A model generated the notes under the pieces. The model searched no databases. It was not told the DNA's origin and saw nothing but the letters and a program-made list of their open reading frames with translations. A DNA stretch of 64,000 bases from Oxalicibacterium faecigallinarum (GTDB lineage: Bacteria; Pseudomonadota; Gammaproteobacteria; Burkholderiales; Burkholderiaceae_D), in assembly GCF_014635705.1 (NCBI RefSeq), contig NZ_BMDI01000004.1, positions 29,325 through 93,324 on the forward strand. The letters run 5' to 3'. Position 1 is the stretch's first letter; every line of letters starts with the position of its first letter. Positions 9,391-18,194 of the stretch are shown here, piece after piece. The position numbers were made by a program, and so were the translations under genes.

Positions 9391-9943
9391 TTTTGCCTCT
9401 CTCAAAACTATCAAGTATCAAAAAGCACTGCGTGGATGTGAACAGTGCGCCGTTGCAATAAACAGCTGATTCGAGTCGATCACTTTCACCGTTGCAGTCC
9501 ACCGATCAAGCTCGTAGCTCTTTTGGCTGCAACGTTGTGTTTATCTGTTTCAACGACGTCACTATCGACAAAGAAAAGACTGTTCGCAATAGGAATATGA
9601 GATATTCAGGTTGTGGATAACACGTAATCTGTCGCAAATAAAAAATGAACATTGTGGATAGCGCGTACGTTTTTTGTGGATAGTACGTAAAAAGCGGAGA
9701 GCTAGGCCCCATCAGCGTTAGCGCGACGTTAAGTTAAGTTTTCGTTAAACGTGTTCGAATATTTTGAAATGATTTCTGGTGCATTGTGCGGGTGTGTTTC
9801 CAACGATTTTTGGTGATGAAAAAATAGGCAATGGAATAGATCGCACGTCGCGTGCGTATACCTGAACGTCGGTTGAAACGACATTGCGGCGCCCGATCAA
9901 TGATGGTGCTGAACCTCAACGATGCATAAATCAAGGAGTGAAT
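9391..9943. other. Divergent AT-rich intergenic region with repeats
   Basis: 553 bases without a convincing gene separate copy 1 of the OFA transporter from the plus-strand secreted protein. It is AT-rich and holds three TTGTGGATA direct repeats, a TACGTA site and the 12-mer GTTAAGTTTTCG shared (in inverse orientation) with the other OFA gene. A 68-codon minus-strand frame at 9506-9712 has no start signal or family and I do not call it. Confidence 0.7.
9611..9689. repeat. Three 16-bp direct repeats TTGTGGATARYRCGTA
   Basis: Copies at 9611-9626 (TTGTGGATAACACGTA), 9652-9667 (TTGTGGATAGCGCGTA) and 9674-9689 (TTGTGGATAGTACGTA). Starts are 41 and 22 bases apart, close to four and two helical turns. 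The first contains TGTGGATAA, which is the complement of a consensus DnaA box; the other two differ at its last base. They lie about 220-300 bases upstream of the OFA start. Confidence 0.75.
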
Positions 9944-10306
9944 ATGAAAACCCGATCCCTCATGGCGTGTGCCATGCTTGTGCTGGGCACGGCAGCAGTG
10001 AACGCGCAAACGCTGAAAAAGGTCGATGGCGTGCTGGTCGATGCCAATGGCATGACGGTGTACACCTTCGACAAGGACACCGCCGGCAATGGCAAGAGCG
10101 CTTGTCATGGTCCTTGTGCGACCAACTGGCCGCCGGTTGCTGTCGGTGACAAGGTGACCGAGCCTTATTCGGTCGTCACGCGTGATGATGGCAGCAAGCA
10201 ACTTGCCTATAAGGGCAAGCCGCTTTATCTGTTTATCTCGGACAAGAAGCCGGGTGATCGCACCGGGGACAATGTCAAGGACGTCTGGCACGTCGTCAAG
10301 GACTGA
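9944..10306 (+). CDS. Secreted COG4315-type repeat protein
   Basis: A 120-residue exported protein with a clear signal peptide (residues 1-22, cut near VNAQT). The mature part has the pattern of the family described as a predicted lipoprotein with a Yx(FWY)xxD motif: MTVYTFDKD, then CHGPCATNWPP, then LYLFISDKKPGDRTGD and KDVWHVV. No lipobox Cys is seen, so it is probably soluble in the periplasm. Its function is unknown. AAGGAG precedes the ATG. It lies 23 bases before an ECF sigma gene, so it may belong to that sigma factor's unit. An upstream in-frame ATG at 9884 would bury the signal peptide. Confidence 0.85.
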   Translation: MKTRSLMACAMLVLGTAAVNAQTLKKVDGVLVDANGMTVYTFDKDTAGNGKSACHGPCATNWPPVAVGDKVTEPYSVVTRDDGSKQLAYKGKPLYLFISDKKPGDRTGDNVKDVWHVVKD

Positions 10307-10329
10307 ACGTCTGATGGAGGGAGGCATGC

Positions 10330-10830
10330 ATGTCTGACGCGCGCGAGCAGTTGATCGCCTGTTTGCCGCGCCTGCGGCGTTATGCACGCGCGCTGACAGG
10401 GGATCGCACACGCGCCGATGACCTGGTGCAGGACACGGTGGAGCGCGCGTGGCGCCATCTGGCGTCATGGCGTTCTGATGGCGACATGCGTGCCTGGCTG
10501 TTCGGCATCATGCACAACGTCCATGTCGATCAGTTGCGACGTCCGCATCTGCAGACGGAGGCCCTGGACGACACGCTGCCTGACGCCAGGGCGATTTCGC
10601 AAGCCGATCTGACACTCGATGAAATGGCGCGTGCCTTGCGTGCGCTGCCGGACGAGCAACGTGAAGTGTTATTGCTGGTGGTGCTGGAAGACATGCAATA
10701 CGACGAAGTCGCGGCATTGCTGAATGTGCCCATCGGTACCGTGATGTCGCGTCTGTCGCGTGCGCGACAGCGTCTCAAGGTCTATCGTGAAGGAGGGCCG
10801 CAGGTGCCGGCCTTGAAGGTGATCAAATGA
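10330..10830 (+). CDS. ECF-type RNA polymerase sigma factor
   Basis: A 166-residue sigma-70 factor of the ECF group. Region 2 spans about residues 8-75 (RRYARALTGDRTRADDLVQDTVERAW, then MRAWLFGIMHNVHVDQLRR), and region 4 spans about 100-155 (LRALPDEQREVLLLVVLEDMQYDEVAALLNVPIGTVMSRLSRARQRL with a helix-turn-helix). There is no region 1.1 or 3. It overlaps the next gene by four bases (ATGA), the usual arrangement for a sigma factor and its membrane anti-sigma partner. The signal it answers cannot be read here; the secreted protein upstream is a possible target or sensor. Confidence 0.93.
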   Translation: MSDAREQLIACLPRLRRYARALTGDRTRADDLVQDTVERAWRHLASWRSDGDMRAWLFGIMHNVHVDQLRRPHLQTEALDDTLPDARAISQADLTLDEMARALRALPDEQREVLLLVVLEDMQYDEVAALLNVPIGTVMSRLSRARQRLKVYREGGPQVPALKVIK

Positions 10831-11624
10831 AAGACCCGTTGATTTCGGAAGACATGCTGCATGCCTATGTCGACAGGCAGTTGCCTGCCGAAGAGCGCCG
10901 CGACGTCGAACAAGCCTTGTCGACAGATAGGGAAATGCATGCACAGGCAGTGACCTGGCAGCATCAGAACGATGCGCTGCATGCGCTGTTCGATCCGGTG
11001 CTGGATGAGCCCATGCCGGCACGCCTGCTGCCGCAGGCTGCGGTCGTGCCGCCCGGTTCGGCATGGTCAGGCAACGGATACTGGCGCGTTGCTGCGGGGA
11101 TCGCGATTGCCGTGGTCAGCGGTATGGCGGGCTGGAGCTTGCATGGTCTGCATGGCAGCGAACGTGTCGCATCGATTCCGGTCTTTGCGCAGCAGGCCGC
11201 GATCGCACACGTGGTATTCAGTCCGGACATGCGTCGTCCGGTTGAAGTCGGCGCGGATCAGGAAGCGCAACTCGTTACCTGGTTATCCAAACGGACGGGC
11301 GTCGCGATGCATCCGCCCAAACTGGGCGCGGCCGGTTATCAGCTGGTGGGCGGGCGTTTGCTGCCGGGACAGCATGGTCCTGTTGCGCAGTTCATGTATG
11401 AGGATGTCAGCGGTCAACGCCTGACCTTGTATATCTCCACGGACCAGAAGGAAAACAGCGATACGGCATTCCGGTTTGCCCGGGAAGGCAAGGTCAATGT
11501 CTTTTACTGGATTGATGGCCATCAGGGATATGCCTTGTCGGCAGGGATCGATCGTCCTGCCTTGGCGGAGATTGCCCATCTTGTATACGCTCAACTTGAG
11601 GCAAAGTCGCAACAGTCGCCCTAG
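10827..11624 (+). CDS. Anti-sigma factor, membrane-bound
   Basis: A 265-residue single-pass protein. The first 60 residues form a cytoplasmic anti-sigma domain (ISEDMLHAYVDRQLPAEERRDVEQAL), one membrane helix lies near residues 86-108 (YWRVAAGIAIAVVSGMAGW), and the rest is periplasmic. No zinc-binding HxxxCxxC motif is visible, so it is not a ZAS-type factor. Translational coupling to the sigma gene supports its role in holding that factor at the membrane. The periplasmic part (WLSKRTGVAMHPPKLGAAGYQLVGGRLLP) is typical of this betaproteobacterial anti-sigma group. Confidence 0.88.
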   Translation: MKDPLISEDMLHAYVDRQLPAEERRDVEQALSTDREMHAQAVTWQHQNDALHALFDPVLDEPMPARLLPQAAVVPPGSAWSGNGYWRVAAGIAIAVVSGMAGWSLHGLHGSERVASIPVFAQQAAIAHVVFSPDMRRPVEVGADQEAQLVTWLSKRTGVAMHPPKLGAAGYQLVGGRLLPGQHGPVAQFMYEDVSGQRLTLYISTDQKENSDTAFRFAREGKVNVFYWIDGHQGYALSAGIDRPALAEIAHLVYAQLEAKSQQSP

Positions 11625-11722
11625 GCATCCGGCTTGCCTTGCCGGGACGGATGCGATTCAATGGCAGACATCATTGTTGATGCGGGCCAATTGTTCACGG
11701 CCCGACGCCCCCGGAGTTTCCC

Positions 11723-12382
11723 TTGCCTTTCAAGCCGCCGCAGGATCTGGATCCGCTTAGCAGTCATCTCGAAGCATTGTTGAAAAAAGTGCAGGATGGC
11801 GCGTCGCAGGACGACATCGTCTGGGATCTGGAAGAAGCGCTGGTCATCATGGGCGAAGCCGGCATCGTCGATCCCGTTACCGGCGTATTGAATCGTCGCG
11901 GTCTGATTTCCAGTCTGGATGCCGAGCTCGATCGCGCACGTCGTACCGGACATACCTTTTCGATTGCGGTGATCAGCGTGGATGGTTTTCCGCAACTTAA
12001 TATGCAGTACGGTAGCGCGGTTGGTCAGCAGATCCTGCGCGGGGTGGCGCAGGAAGCCGCACGACAACTGCGTGTGCTGGATGCCATCGGTCTGATTAAT
12101 GAGGACGAGTTCGCCATCATCTTGCCAACCACCTGGCTGGATCAAAGCGGGATTCCGCTGGCGCGCATTGCCCGCGGCGTGGCCGGTCTGGACTGGGACA
12201 GTGTCATGCCAGGGTTGAACGTGACCTTGTCCGGCGGCCTGACGCCAAACGCGTTTGGCGATACGTCGTCCACCATGCTGGCTCGCGCATCCGAAGCGCT
12301 GGCGATAGCCAAGGCCAAGGGGCCGGGATCGACTGCCGAACTGGAAAAGGATTTGCCGCCGATCGATCCTGATTTACTGTAA
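11723..12382 (+). CDS. Degenerate GGDEF-domain protein
   Basis: A 219-residue soluble protein. An acidic helical N terminus (about 1-50) precedes a GGDEF-fold domain beginning at DPVTGVLNRRGL. The active-site loop reads LINEDEF in place of GGDEF, and the usual DHFKxIND element reads DGFPQLN. The residues that bind and condense GTP are therefore altered, and I infer a regulatory or GTP-sensing role rather than c-di-GMP synthesis. The start is a TTG preceded by CCGGAG; no better ATG exists. It lies 98 bases after the anti-sigma gene on the same strand. Confidence 0.75.
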   Translation: MPFKPPQDLDPLSSHLEALLKKVQDGASQDDIVWDLEEALVIMGEAGIVDPVTGVLNRRGLISSLDAELDRARRTGHTFSIAVISVDGFPQLNMQYGSAVGQQILRGVAQEAARQLRVLDAIGLINEDEFAIILPTTWLDQSGIPLARIARGVAGLDWDSVMPGLNVTLSGGLTPNAFGDTSSTMLARASEALAIAKAKGPGSTAELEKDLPPIDPDLL

Positions 12383-12416
12383 GCGGCAACGCAGGGCTCG
12401 GCGATTGCCCTGACTA

Positions 12417-13334
12417 TCAGGGATAGCCGACAGGCTTGCCCGGGAGATCGGGCATGGGGATAAATTCGGACTCGCCTGGCACACGTGCAAAGCGTTGTTC
12501 GCGCCAGTCTTCCTTGGCTTGTTCAAGCCGGTCCGGAGAGCTGGAAACGAAGTTCCACATCAGATAGCGCGCGCCATCCATCGGTTCACCGCCCAGCAGC
12601 ATCAGACGTGTCGGCGCAAGGCCACCCCCGCGTAAAGTGACGGCCGTATCGGGTTTGAGTACCAGCAGCTGTCCCGCTTCGAAGATGCCATCGCGCCCCA
12701 GATCGAGCGAGCCTTCCACGACATAGACCGCCTGTTCCGGATAATCGGCCGGCATGTCCAGTCGCGCGCCCGGTTCCAGTCGCACATCAACATAAAACAG
12801 GTCGGACAAGGTGGGAACGGGCGCCTTTTTCCCGAAGAAGTCGCCGGCAACGATGACAGCCGATGCGCCATCGCCCTGAATGACAGGTAATGCTTCAGCA
12901 GCAATATGGGCGAAAGATGGGGCGACTTCCTCGTATTTCTTCGGCAAGGCCACCCAGCATTGCAGGCCGAACAGCGAACTCGGATGCTGGCGCGTCTGGA
13001 GATTGGTCCGTTCAGAATGCACGATGCCGCTGCCTGCCGTCATCCAGTTGACGGCACCCGGCCTGATGATCTGCACCGAACCAACGCTGTCGCGATGTTC
13101 GATTTCGCCATCCAGCAGGTAGGTAACGGTGGCTAATCCGATATGTGGATGCGGGCGGACGTCGAGGCCATGCCCGGCTTCAAAACCGTGCGGCCCCATC
13201 TGATCCAGAAAGACGAATGGACCGACCATGCGCTTGCGCGTGGTGGGCAGCGCGCGGCGCACTTCAAAGTTGTCGCCCAGATCGCGGGTGCGCGGGACGA
13301 CGACGGTTTCAAGTGCGCTCAGGTCGGGCTCCAT
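12417..13334 (-). CDS. Pirin family protein
   Basis: A 305-residue bicupin of the pirin family. The N-terminal cupin holds the metal-site pattern RPHPHIGLATVTYLLDGEIEHRDS and AGSGIVHSE; the C-terminal cupin region is DMPADYPEQAVYVVEGSL. Bacterial pirins vary in role: some are quercetin dioxygenases, others bind metabolic enzymes. No substrate is indicated. It lies 23 bases upstream of the osmC-like stop on the same strand order, with the OsmC gene transcribed first, so the two stress-type genes may be one unit. Confidence 0.9.
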   Translation of the reverse strand: MEPDLSALETVVVPRTRDLGDNFEVRRALPTTRKRMVGPFVFLDQMGPHGFEAGHGLDVRPHPHIGLATVTYLLDGEIEHRDSVGSVQIIRPGAVNWMTAGSGIVHSERTNLQTRQHPSSLFGLQCWVALPKKYEEVAPSFAHIAAEALPVIQGDGASAVIVAGDFFGKKAPVPTLSDLFYVDVRLEPGARLDMPADYPEQAVYVVEGSLDLGRDGIFEAGQLLVLKPDTAVTLRGGGLAPTRLMLLGGEPMDGARYLMWNFVSSSPDRLEQAKEDWREQRFARVPGESEFIPMPDLPGKPVGYP

Positions 13335-13357
13335 GCGGCTCTCCTTGATGGATGTAC

Positions 13358-13753
13358 TTAGTTGGACTCGGTCACGATCTTGATCTCGCCGGACAGGGCT
13401 TTATGCACAGGGCACTTGTCAGCGATCTTGTTCAGGCTTTCCTTCTGTTCTGCGCTGAGGTCGCCGTAGTACTTGATCGTGCGGTTGAAAACGTAGGCGC
13501 CATCCTGTTCGCCAGCGGTAACGTCGACGTCGACCTTTTCCAGTGGCATTTCCTTGCGGCCCGCATACATATTGAGGGTGACTGCGGTGCAGGCGCCCAG
13601 TGCGGCCGCCAGCAGATCATGCGGTACGAAACCTGCATCGTCACCACCGAATGCGGATGGTGCGTCGGCGATCAGTTTGTGCGGACCGACTTCGACGGTG
13701 TGCTGGTATTTGCCTGCGGCTGCTTTGGTGACCTTGATTACGTTGTTTGCCAT
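13358..13753 (-). CDS. OsmC-family peroxiredoxin-like protein
   Basis: A 131-residue OsmC/Ohr-fold protein. The two redox cysteines are in LGACTAVTLNMYA (near residue 54) and in KCPVHKAL (near 115), as expected for thiol-dependent reduction of organic hydroperoxides. The ATG at 13753 gives the family start MANNVIKVTKAAAGKY and follows GGAGAAACAG; the frame is open upstream, but that stretch is not family-like. The divergent neighbour is isocitrate dehydrogenase across about 330 bases. OsmC and Ohr subtypes are not separated with certainty here; the short length suits the OsmC-like branch. Confidence 0.88.
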   Translation of the reverse strand: MANNVIKVTKAAAGKYQHTVEVGPHKLIADAPSAFGGDDAGFVPHDLLAAALGACTAVTLNMYAGRKEMPLEKVDVDVTAGEQDGAYVFNRTIKYYGDLSAEQKESLNKIADKCPVHKALSGEIKIVTESN

Positions 13754-14079
13754 CTGTTTCTCCAATCGTTCATGAAATAAGTCTCTTCTGTGACACGGCC
13801 TCATGTGTCTGCATCACGTGTGAATGACTCGCTGCCCGCTACTATAGCGCACCAGGCTACAAGGCTTTGTCGCGCCGGTCAGGCGCCTGGCATCGGCATG
13901 GCATCCGACTGTTGGTCATGACGGGACGATGTCGTACTTTTCATGTCAACAATGGGAAAGATTCATCTGACACACTTGCCTTGATCGGTGTTGACGCTAC
14001 ACTGGCAAGATTCGTTTGCCGGCAAGCAGACAAGCCGCTTTGCCCCGTTTTTCCCCTTTTAGATTTTTCAGGATTGACC
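13754..14079. other. Divergent intergenic region osmC-like/icd
   Basis: 326 bases with no supported gene. The minus strand carries TATAGT near 13840 that could be the -10 of the osmC-like promoter, but I found no good -35. On the plus strand a TTGACG near 13990 may serve icd. Nothing else stands out. Confidence 0.4.
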
Positions 14080-15117
14080 ATGACCAAAGAAGTAGCCCGC
14101 AAGATTCCTGCCACGCTGATTCCCGGCGATGGCATCGGTCCGGAAATTGTCGATGTTGTCGAGCGCGTCTTCGATGCGCTGGGCAATCCGTTCATCTGGG
14201 AAAAGCATCAGGCCGGCCTGAACGCACTGGAAAAGAGCGGTGATCTGTTGCCCGAATCAACGCTGGACAGCATCCGTCGTACCGGACTGGCACTCAAGGG
14301 GCCGCTGACGACGCCAATCGGTGGCGGTTTCCGTTCCGTGAACGTGCGTCTGCGCGAAGCCTTTCAACTGTATGCCAACGTCCGGCCTGCACGCACCATC
14401 ATTCCGGGAGGGCGATACGACAAGATCGATCTGGTTCTGATTCGTGAAAATCTGGAAGGCTTGTATGTCGGACACGAGCACTATGTGCCGATTGACGGCG
14501 ATCCCCACGCCGTGGCGATGGCGACCGGTATCAATACGCGTGCCGGCAGCCGCCGCATTGCAAAGTTCGCCTTCGATTACGCCGTCCGTAACAGCCGCAA
14601 GAAAGTAACCATCGTCCACAAGGCCAATGTCCTGAAGGCGCTGACCGGATTGTTTCTGGAAACGGCCAAGCAGGTCTCGGCGGACTACGCGGGCCAGATC
14701 GAAACCAATGAACGCATCGTCGACGCCTGCGCCATGCAGCTGGTGCTCAATCCGTGGCAGTTCGACGTGATCGTATCGACCAATCTGTTCGGTGACATTC
14801 TGTCGGACCAGATTGCCGGTCTGGTCGGTGGGCTGGGCATGGCTCCGGGCGCGAATATCGGCGAGCACGCGGCTATCTTTGAAGCTGTCCACGGTTCGGC
14901 GCCCGATATCGCCGGGCAGGGCAAGGCCAATCCAAGTGCCTTGCTGCTGGCAGGTGCGCTGATGCTCGAGCATAAGGATATGTATGCGGAAGCGCAGTGG
15001 TTGCGCAGTGCGATTGATTCGGTGCTGTCGACTGAAGAGGGGCGCACCCATGATCTGGGCGGTTCGGTATCGACTTCCTTGTTTGGTGACATGGTGATCG
15101 ATCGTATCCGCGGATAA
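14080..15117 (+). CDS. Isocitrate dehydrogenase (NAD-type, short form)
   Basis: A 345-residue member of the isocitrate/isopropylmalate dehydrogenase family. It oxidises a 2-hydroxy acid and decarboxylates it with NAD(P) and Mg2+. Visible motifs are [11 protein letters not shown] near residue 12, the substrate loop [20 protein letters not shown] near 88, and the metal/cofactor region [28 protein letters not shown] followed by [20 protein letters not shown]. The phrase VNVRLRE with YANVRPAR fits NAD-isocitrate dehydrogenase better than LeuB. The ATG at 14080 is preceded by AGGA; the open frame extends far upstream without resemblance. Annotations in related genomes use both isocitrate and isopropylmalate names; I favour isocitrate. 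Confidence 0.87.
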   Translation: MTKEVARKIPATLIPGDGIGPEIVDVVERVFDALGNPFIWEKHQAGLNALEKSGDLLPESTLDSIRRTGLALKGPLTTPIGGGFRSVNVRLREAFQLYANVRPARTIIPGGRYDKIDLVLIRENLEGLYVGHEHYVPIDGDPHAVAMATGINTRAGSRRIAKFAFDYAVRNSRKKVTIVHKANVLKALTGLFLETAKQVSADYAGQIETNERIVDACAMQLVLNPWQFDVIVSTNLFGDILSDQIAGLVGGLGMAPGANIGEHAAIFEAVHGSAPDIAGQGKANPSALLLAGALMLEHKDMYAEAQWLRSAIDSVLSTEEGRTHDLGGSVSTSLFGDMVIDRIRG

Positions 15118-15134
15118 TACTCGTCTTCTACGTC

Positions 15135-15168
15135 AAATAAAAAGCCTCCGTAAGGAGGCTTTTTATTT
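15135..15168. terminator. Bidirectional terminator icd/ybaN-like
   Basis: Perfect stem of 15 bp (AAATAAAAAGCCTCC with GGAGGCTTTTTATTT) around a GTAA tetraloop. It gives a T-run on both strands and overlaps the last codons of the minus-strand gene. Confidence 0.92.
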
Positions 15169-15582
15169 GATTGCATCCAGTTTGCGCGTTGGAATTCGTA
15201 GCACACAAAAGGCGCCGATCGCACCAAGCAAAAGCGTGACGCCTTGTAGCCATGGACGATCATGCAGATGCCAGGCCGAGATGGAGAGCATCAGCACCAT
15301 CGTGCCAATCGCAAAGCATTTGGTGCGTAGTGTCAGGCTGCGATGTTCTTCCCAGTTGCGGATAAAGGGGCCGAGGAGGCGATGGTTAAGCAGCCATTGG
15401 TGCATGCGTGGGGATGCCTTTGAAAAACAGGCAGCAGCGAGTAGCACAAAGGGGGTGGTTGGCAGTCCGGGTACAAAGACGCCCACGATGCCGAGTGCCA
15501 GCGAAATCCAGCCAGCCGCGCCATACAGCAGGCGGATGACGCGGGATTGCGCCGGACGGATATCAGGAAGGTTGCGAGTCAT
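15163..15582 (-). CDS. DUF454 (YbaN-like) inner membrane protein
   Basis: A 139-residue membrane protein of the YbaN/DUF454 family. The signature [44 protein letters not shown] near residues 24-67 is characteristic, followed by a positively charged loop and two more hydrophobic segments. The family has no agreed function. It shares a bidirectional terminator with icd, whose stem reaches into the stop region of this gene. Confidence 0.88.
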   Translation of the reverse strand: MTRNLPDIRPAQSRVIRLLYGAAGWISLALGIVGVFVPGLPTTPFVLLAAACFSKASPRMHQWLLNHRLLGPFIRNWEEHRSLTLRTKCFAIGTMVLMLSISAWHLHDRPWLQGVTLLLGAIGAFCVLRIPTRKLDAIK

Positions 15583-15815
15583 GTGGATCGTGGTCAGCCA
15601 TGAGCAGGTGATGCGTGCACGGATTCATCATACCCCGCACTCGTTGCTTCACTCGGATGCGAGAGGCTTTTATTCTTGCCGATACAGGGAATGTGCCCTT
15701 GATCCAGCGCAAATATCGATCGCAATGCTGTTGGCATATCAGCAGTGGCTAGGAAAGGTAGCTGTCAACGGCATCAAATGATCGTGTTGCAGCGTAGTTG
15801 CGCCATGTAACGCCG

Positions 15816-16583
15816 TTACGGCGCGGGTAGAGGGGCGGACGGGACAGTCGCTTTATCCGCTGATTGCACTGTTGGTGTCGTCGCAGGTTGCAAGGGTGCA
15901 GGTGTGGCCGTGGGCGGCTGTGTTTGCGCGGAGGCGGCTTCCGGCTTTTGCGTGACAGTCTGCTGTTGCTGCAATTGCTGCGGTTGTTGTTGCGTTGGCG
16001 TATCGCGCACAATCGGTTCGCGTACAGCCGACTGCTCTACGCTTGGCGGAATTTCATCACGGCGCGTGCCGAGAAATTTTCCGACCAGATCAAAAAAGCT
16101 CTCATAGAAATGGCCGGCGGAAATCGTTTCGCTACCGACCTTGACCAGCGAGTCATCGCTGGAAGAGAAGGGCAGCGAGACCGAACCAAGCGCACCTACC
16201 CCCAGACTGGCCGCGGTGTTGACCTTCTTGAGGGTGTAGCGGTCTTCCATGGCGTTGACGAACATCGAGGTCGCTTTGCCCGCAACGCCGTCGTCGGCGC
16301 AGACGACGCGGAACGCAATCTGCACGTGTGCATTCGCAAGCGGTTGAAAGTTCTTGCGCGCATCGATTTGTGTCGAGTTGTAGGCGCTGATTACATAACC
16401 CTGACTCAGCAAGGTGCGGCGCGCTGCCTCGCAGGCGGTCGCTGACGGGAATGCGTAGTTCCGTGAGTAAATCCCGGCCGAATCGAATTTCTCCGTTTCA
16501 TACGTTGCAGTCGGCATGGTCTGGCAGCCGGTAAGGGCTAGCAAGACGGCGACAGACAATAAGACGCGGAACGGAGAAGACAT
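15816..16583 (-). CDS. DUF2242 lipoprotein
   Basis: A 255-residue lipoprotein. Residues 1-20 are a type II signal peptide with lipobox LALTGC, so Cys20 is probably lipidated. The globular part (SATACEAARRTLLSQGYVISAYN to FLGTRRDE) fits the DUF2242 family found in Burkholderiales, of unknown function. The last 75 residues are a low-complexity Gln/Pro/Thr/Ala tail with QQQPQQLQQQQ, probably disordered. The ATG at 16583 follows CGGAGAAG-like bases and begins the signal peptide. The gene is isolated between two 230-250 base gaps in which I see nothing definite. Confidence 0.82.
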   Translation of the reverse strand: MSSPFRVLLSVAVLLALTGCQTMPTATYETEKFDSAGIYSRNYAFPSATACEAARRTLLSQGYVISAYNSTQIDARKNFQPLANAHVQIAFRVVCADDGVAGKATSMFVNAMEDRYTLKKVNTAASLGVGALGSVSLPFSSSDDSLVKVGSETISAGHFYESFFDLVGKFLGTRRDEIPPSVEQSAVREPIVRDTPTQQQPQQLQQQQTVTQKPEAASAQTQPPTATPAPLQPATTPTVQSADKATVPSAPLPAP

Positions 16584-16832
16584 GATTTCCTCAAGGATCG
16601 ACAAGGATGGACTGCGTGCCTGCCGGAAAATTCCAATTATCTCGGATCACCACAGTTTCAGGGGATGGATTGCAGGCAAAAGGATAATAATTTATTGCCC
16701 TGCCTGCTGTTTCCGTGTGTAACGACTTGCTCCGGCGGGTGTTGTCATTACTCGCATGCGCACGAGAATTGCATGACGCATACCGGCAATCTCGGTTAAT
16801 CTTCAGCCTTGTCGCATAAACAAGAGAGCAAG

Positions 16833-17555
16833 ATGGGTAATCTGGTCATCGTTCGCCACGGCGAGTCACAGTGGAACCAGCAGAATCGCTTTACCGGCTG
16901 GACGGATATTGACCTTACCGATAACGGACAACAGCAGGCGCGGCGCGCAGGTCGCGCGCTGGCAGAAGCGGGTATCCGTTTTGACCTTGCCTTTACCTCC
17001 GTCCTCAAGCGTGTCATCCGTTCGCAATGGCTGATCGTGGACGAGATGGATTGCATGTATATCCCCGTTATCAGTCACTGGCGACTCAATGAACGTCACT
17101 ATGGCGCATTGACGGGTCGCAGCCGTGCCGATGTCATTGCAGAATTTGGCGAAGATCAGGTATGGGAATGGCGTCGCGGTTACGCCAGCCGGCCGCCGCT
17201 GATGGATCGTCAGGATGCGCGTGCGCCAGCACGGGAATCACGGTATCGCGATATCGCTCCGGACGTATTGCCGCTCGGCGAATCGCTGGAAGATACCGTC
17301 GCCCGTGTGCAGGTTTTCTGGCAAGAGGCCATCGAGCCGGTCTTGCGACAAGACAAGAATGTGCTGATCTGTACGCATGGCAACAGCCAGCGTGCGCTGG
17401 TGCGTCTGCTGGAGCCCAGAATGTCGGATGCCGATGTCGCCCGCTTCGATGTGCCGAATGGCGTGCCACTCGTTTATCGTCTGGATCGCGATCTTCGTAT
17501 TCTGGATCGCCGTTCCTTGCCGATTGCCGAAGCCACCAGCTCTTCCATTCTTTAA
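16833..17555 (+). CDS. Phosphoglycerate mutase, dPGM family
   Basis: A 240-residue histidine phosphatase of the 2,3-bisphosphoglycerate-dependent mutase type. Family residues are present: RHGESQWN (phospho-His near residue 9), TGWTDIDLT, the Arg in SVLKRVI, RLNERHYGALTG, and the second catalytic His in CTHGNSQRALVR. It interconverts 3- and 2-phosphoglycerate in glycolysis and gluconeogenesis. The C-terminal tail is shorter than that of typical GpmA, and the middle (WEWRRGYASRPPLM) is more diverged, so it may be a second paralogue. Start 16833 follows AAGAGAG; the ATG 24 bases upstream is an alternative. Confidence 0.87.
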   Translation: MGNLVIVRHGESQWNQQNRFTGWTDIDLTDNGQQQARRAGRALAEAGIRFDLAFTSVLKRVIRSQWLIVDEMDCMYIPVISHWRLNERHYGALTGRSRADVIAEFGEDQVWEWRRGYASRPPLMDRQDARAPARESRYRDIAPDVLPLGESLEDTVARVQVFWQEAIEPVLRQDKNVLICTHGNSQRALVRLLEPRMSDADVARFDVPNGVPLVYRLDRDLRILDRRSLPIAEATSSSIL

Positions 17556-17576
17556 CTGTTCACCGGACGTCGATAA

Positions 17577-18074
17577 TCATGTATCGGCGTCTGCAGTCAG
17601 TGCCAGTCGCGCATGCCATTCGGCCAGCGACTCTTCTGGATAGACGCCAAAAGTCTTGTCCTTCTTCCCCGCCTTTACCTCGACCCAGTCCGGTTTGAAA
17701 TCCAGCATCAGATGCGTGTGCTCGGGCGGCATCGGTAAGGGCGTATCGATGGCGGACGCAAACGGATGGACAAGCTCGGGCCATTCAGGATCAAAGAGCC
17801 ACAGCGCACTGCCGCACCGTTGACAGAAGTGTCGTTCAGCGGTGCTGGCGTGGTTGGTCTTGCCGTCCTCGCGCAGTACGGCGTGATAAACCGTAATGTC
17901 ATCGTGTCCGCTGATTTGCAGCGTCCGCGCATCGCCACCAATATTGATGGCATAGCCGCCGCCACCCTGCGTCTTGCGGCAGATCGAGCAGTAACAGCGT
18001 TGATAGGGGTAGGGCGTCGTGCTTTCCAGCGAGAATTGCACGGCACAGCAATGGCAGGATCCTTCGAGTCGCAT
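17577..18074 (-). CDS. GFA-family zinc protein
   Basis: A 165-residue protein of the glutathione-dependent formaldehyde-activating enzyme (GFA/CENP-V) family. Zinc ligands appear as GSCHCCAVQF near the N terminus, CYCSICRK near residue 31 and CQRCGSALW near 87. Most family members lack proven formaldehyde activity, so I leave the substrate open. Its stop is only 21 bases from that of the convergent mutase gene, without a visible terminator. The ATG at 18074 gives the family start MRLEGSCHC; the upstream open frame is not related. Confidence 0.87.
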   Translation of the reverse strand: MRLEGSCHCCAVQFSLESTTPYPYQRCYCSICRKTQGGGGYAINIGGDARTLQISGHDDITVYHAVLREDGKTNHASTAERHFCQRCGSALWLFDPEWPELVHPFASAIDTPLPMPPEHTHLMLDFKPDWVEVKAGKKDKTFGVYPEESLAEWHARLALTADADT

Positions 18075-18194
18075 GATGGCTTCTCCTTTCAATGAACAAA
18101 AAGGATAGCTGCGGATTTTTGCGGCGACTTGTGCGGTGGCGCGCATTGCCGATGGATTTGGCTTGCGGTGCGGAAAATCGGGTGCCAGCCTGCG

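Noticed and set aside
8086..9441. 451-codon plus-strand open frame antisense to OFA copy 1
   Set aside because: It mirrors the coding frame, is rich in Gln, Arg, His and Asp, has no family features, and results from the strong codon bias of the transporter gene.
9506..9712. 68-codon minus-strand frame between OFA copy 1 and the secreted protein gene
   Set aside because: It spans the TTGTGGATA repeats, has no Shine-Dalgarno and no resemblance to a known protein.
9600..9760. Chromosomal replication origin
   Set aside because: DnaA-box-like repeats and AT-richness are suggestive, but no dnaA, dnaN, gyrB, rpmH or parAB genes are nearby and only one box is a full match.
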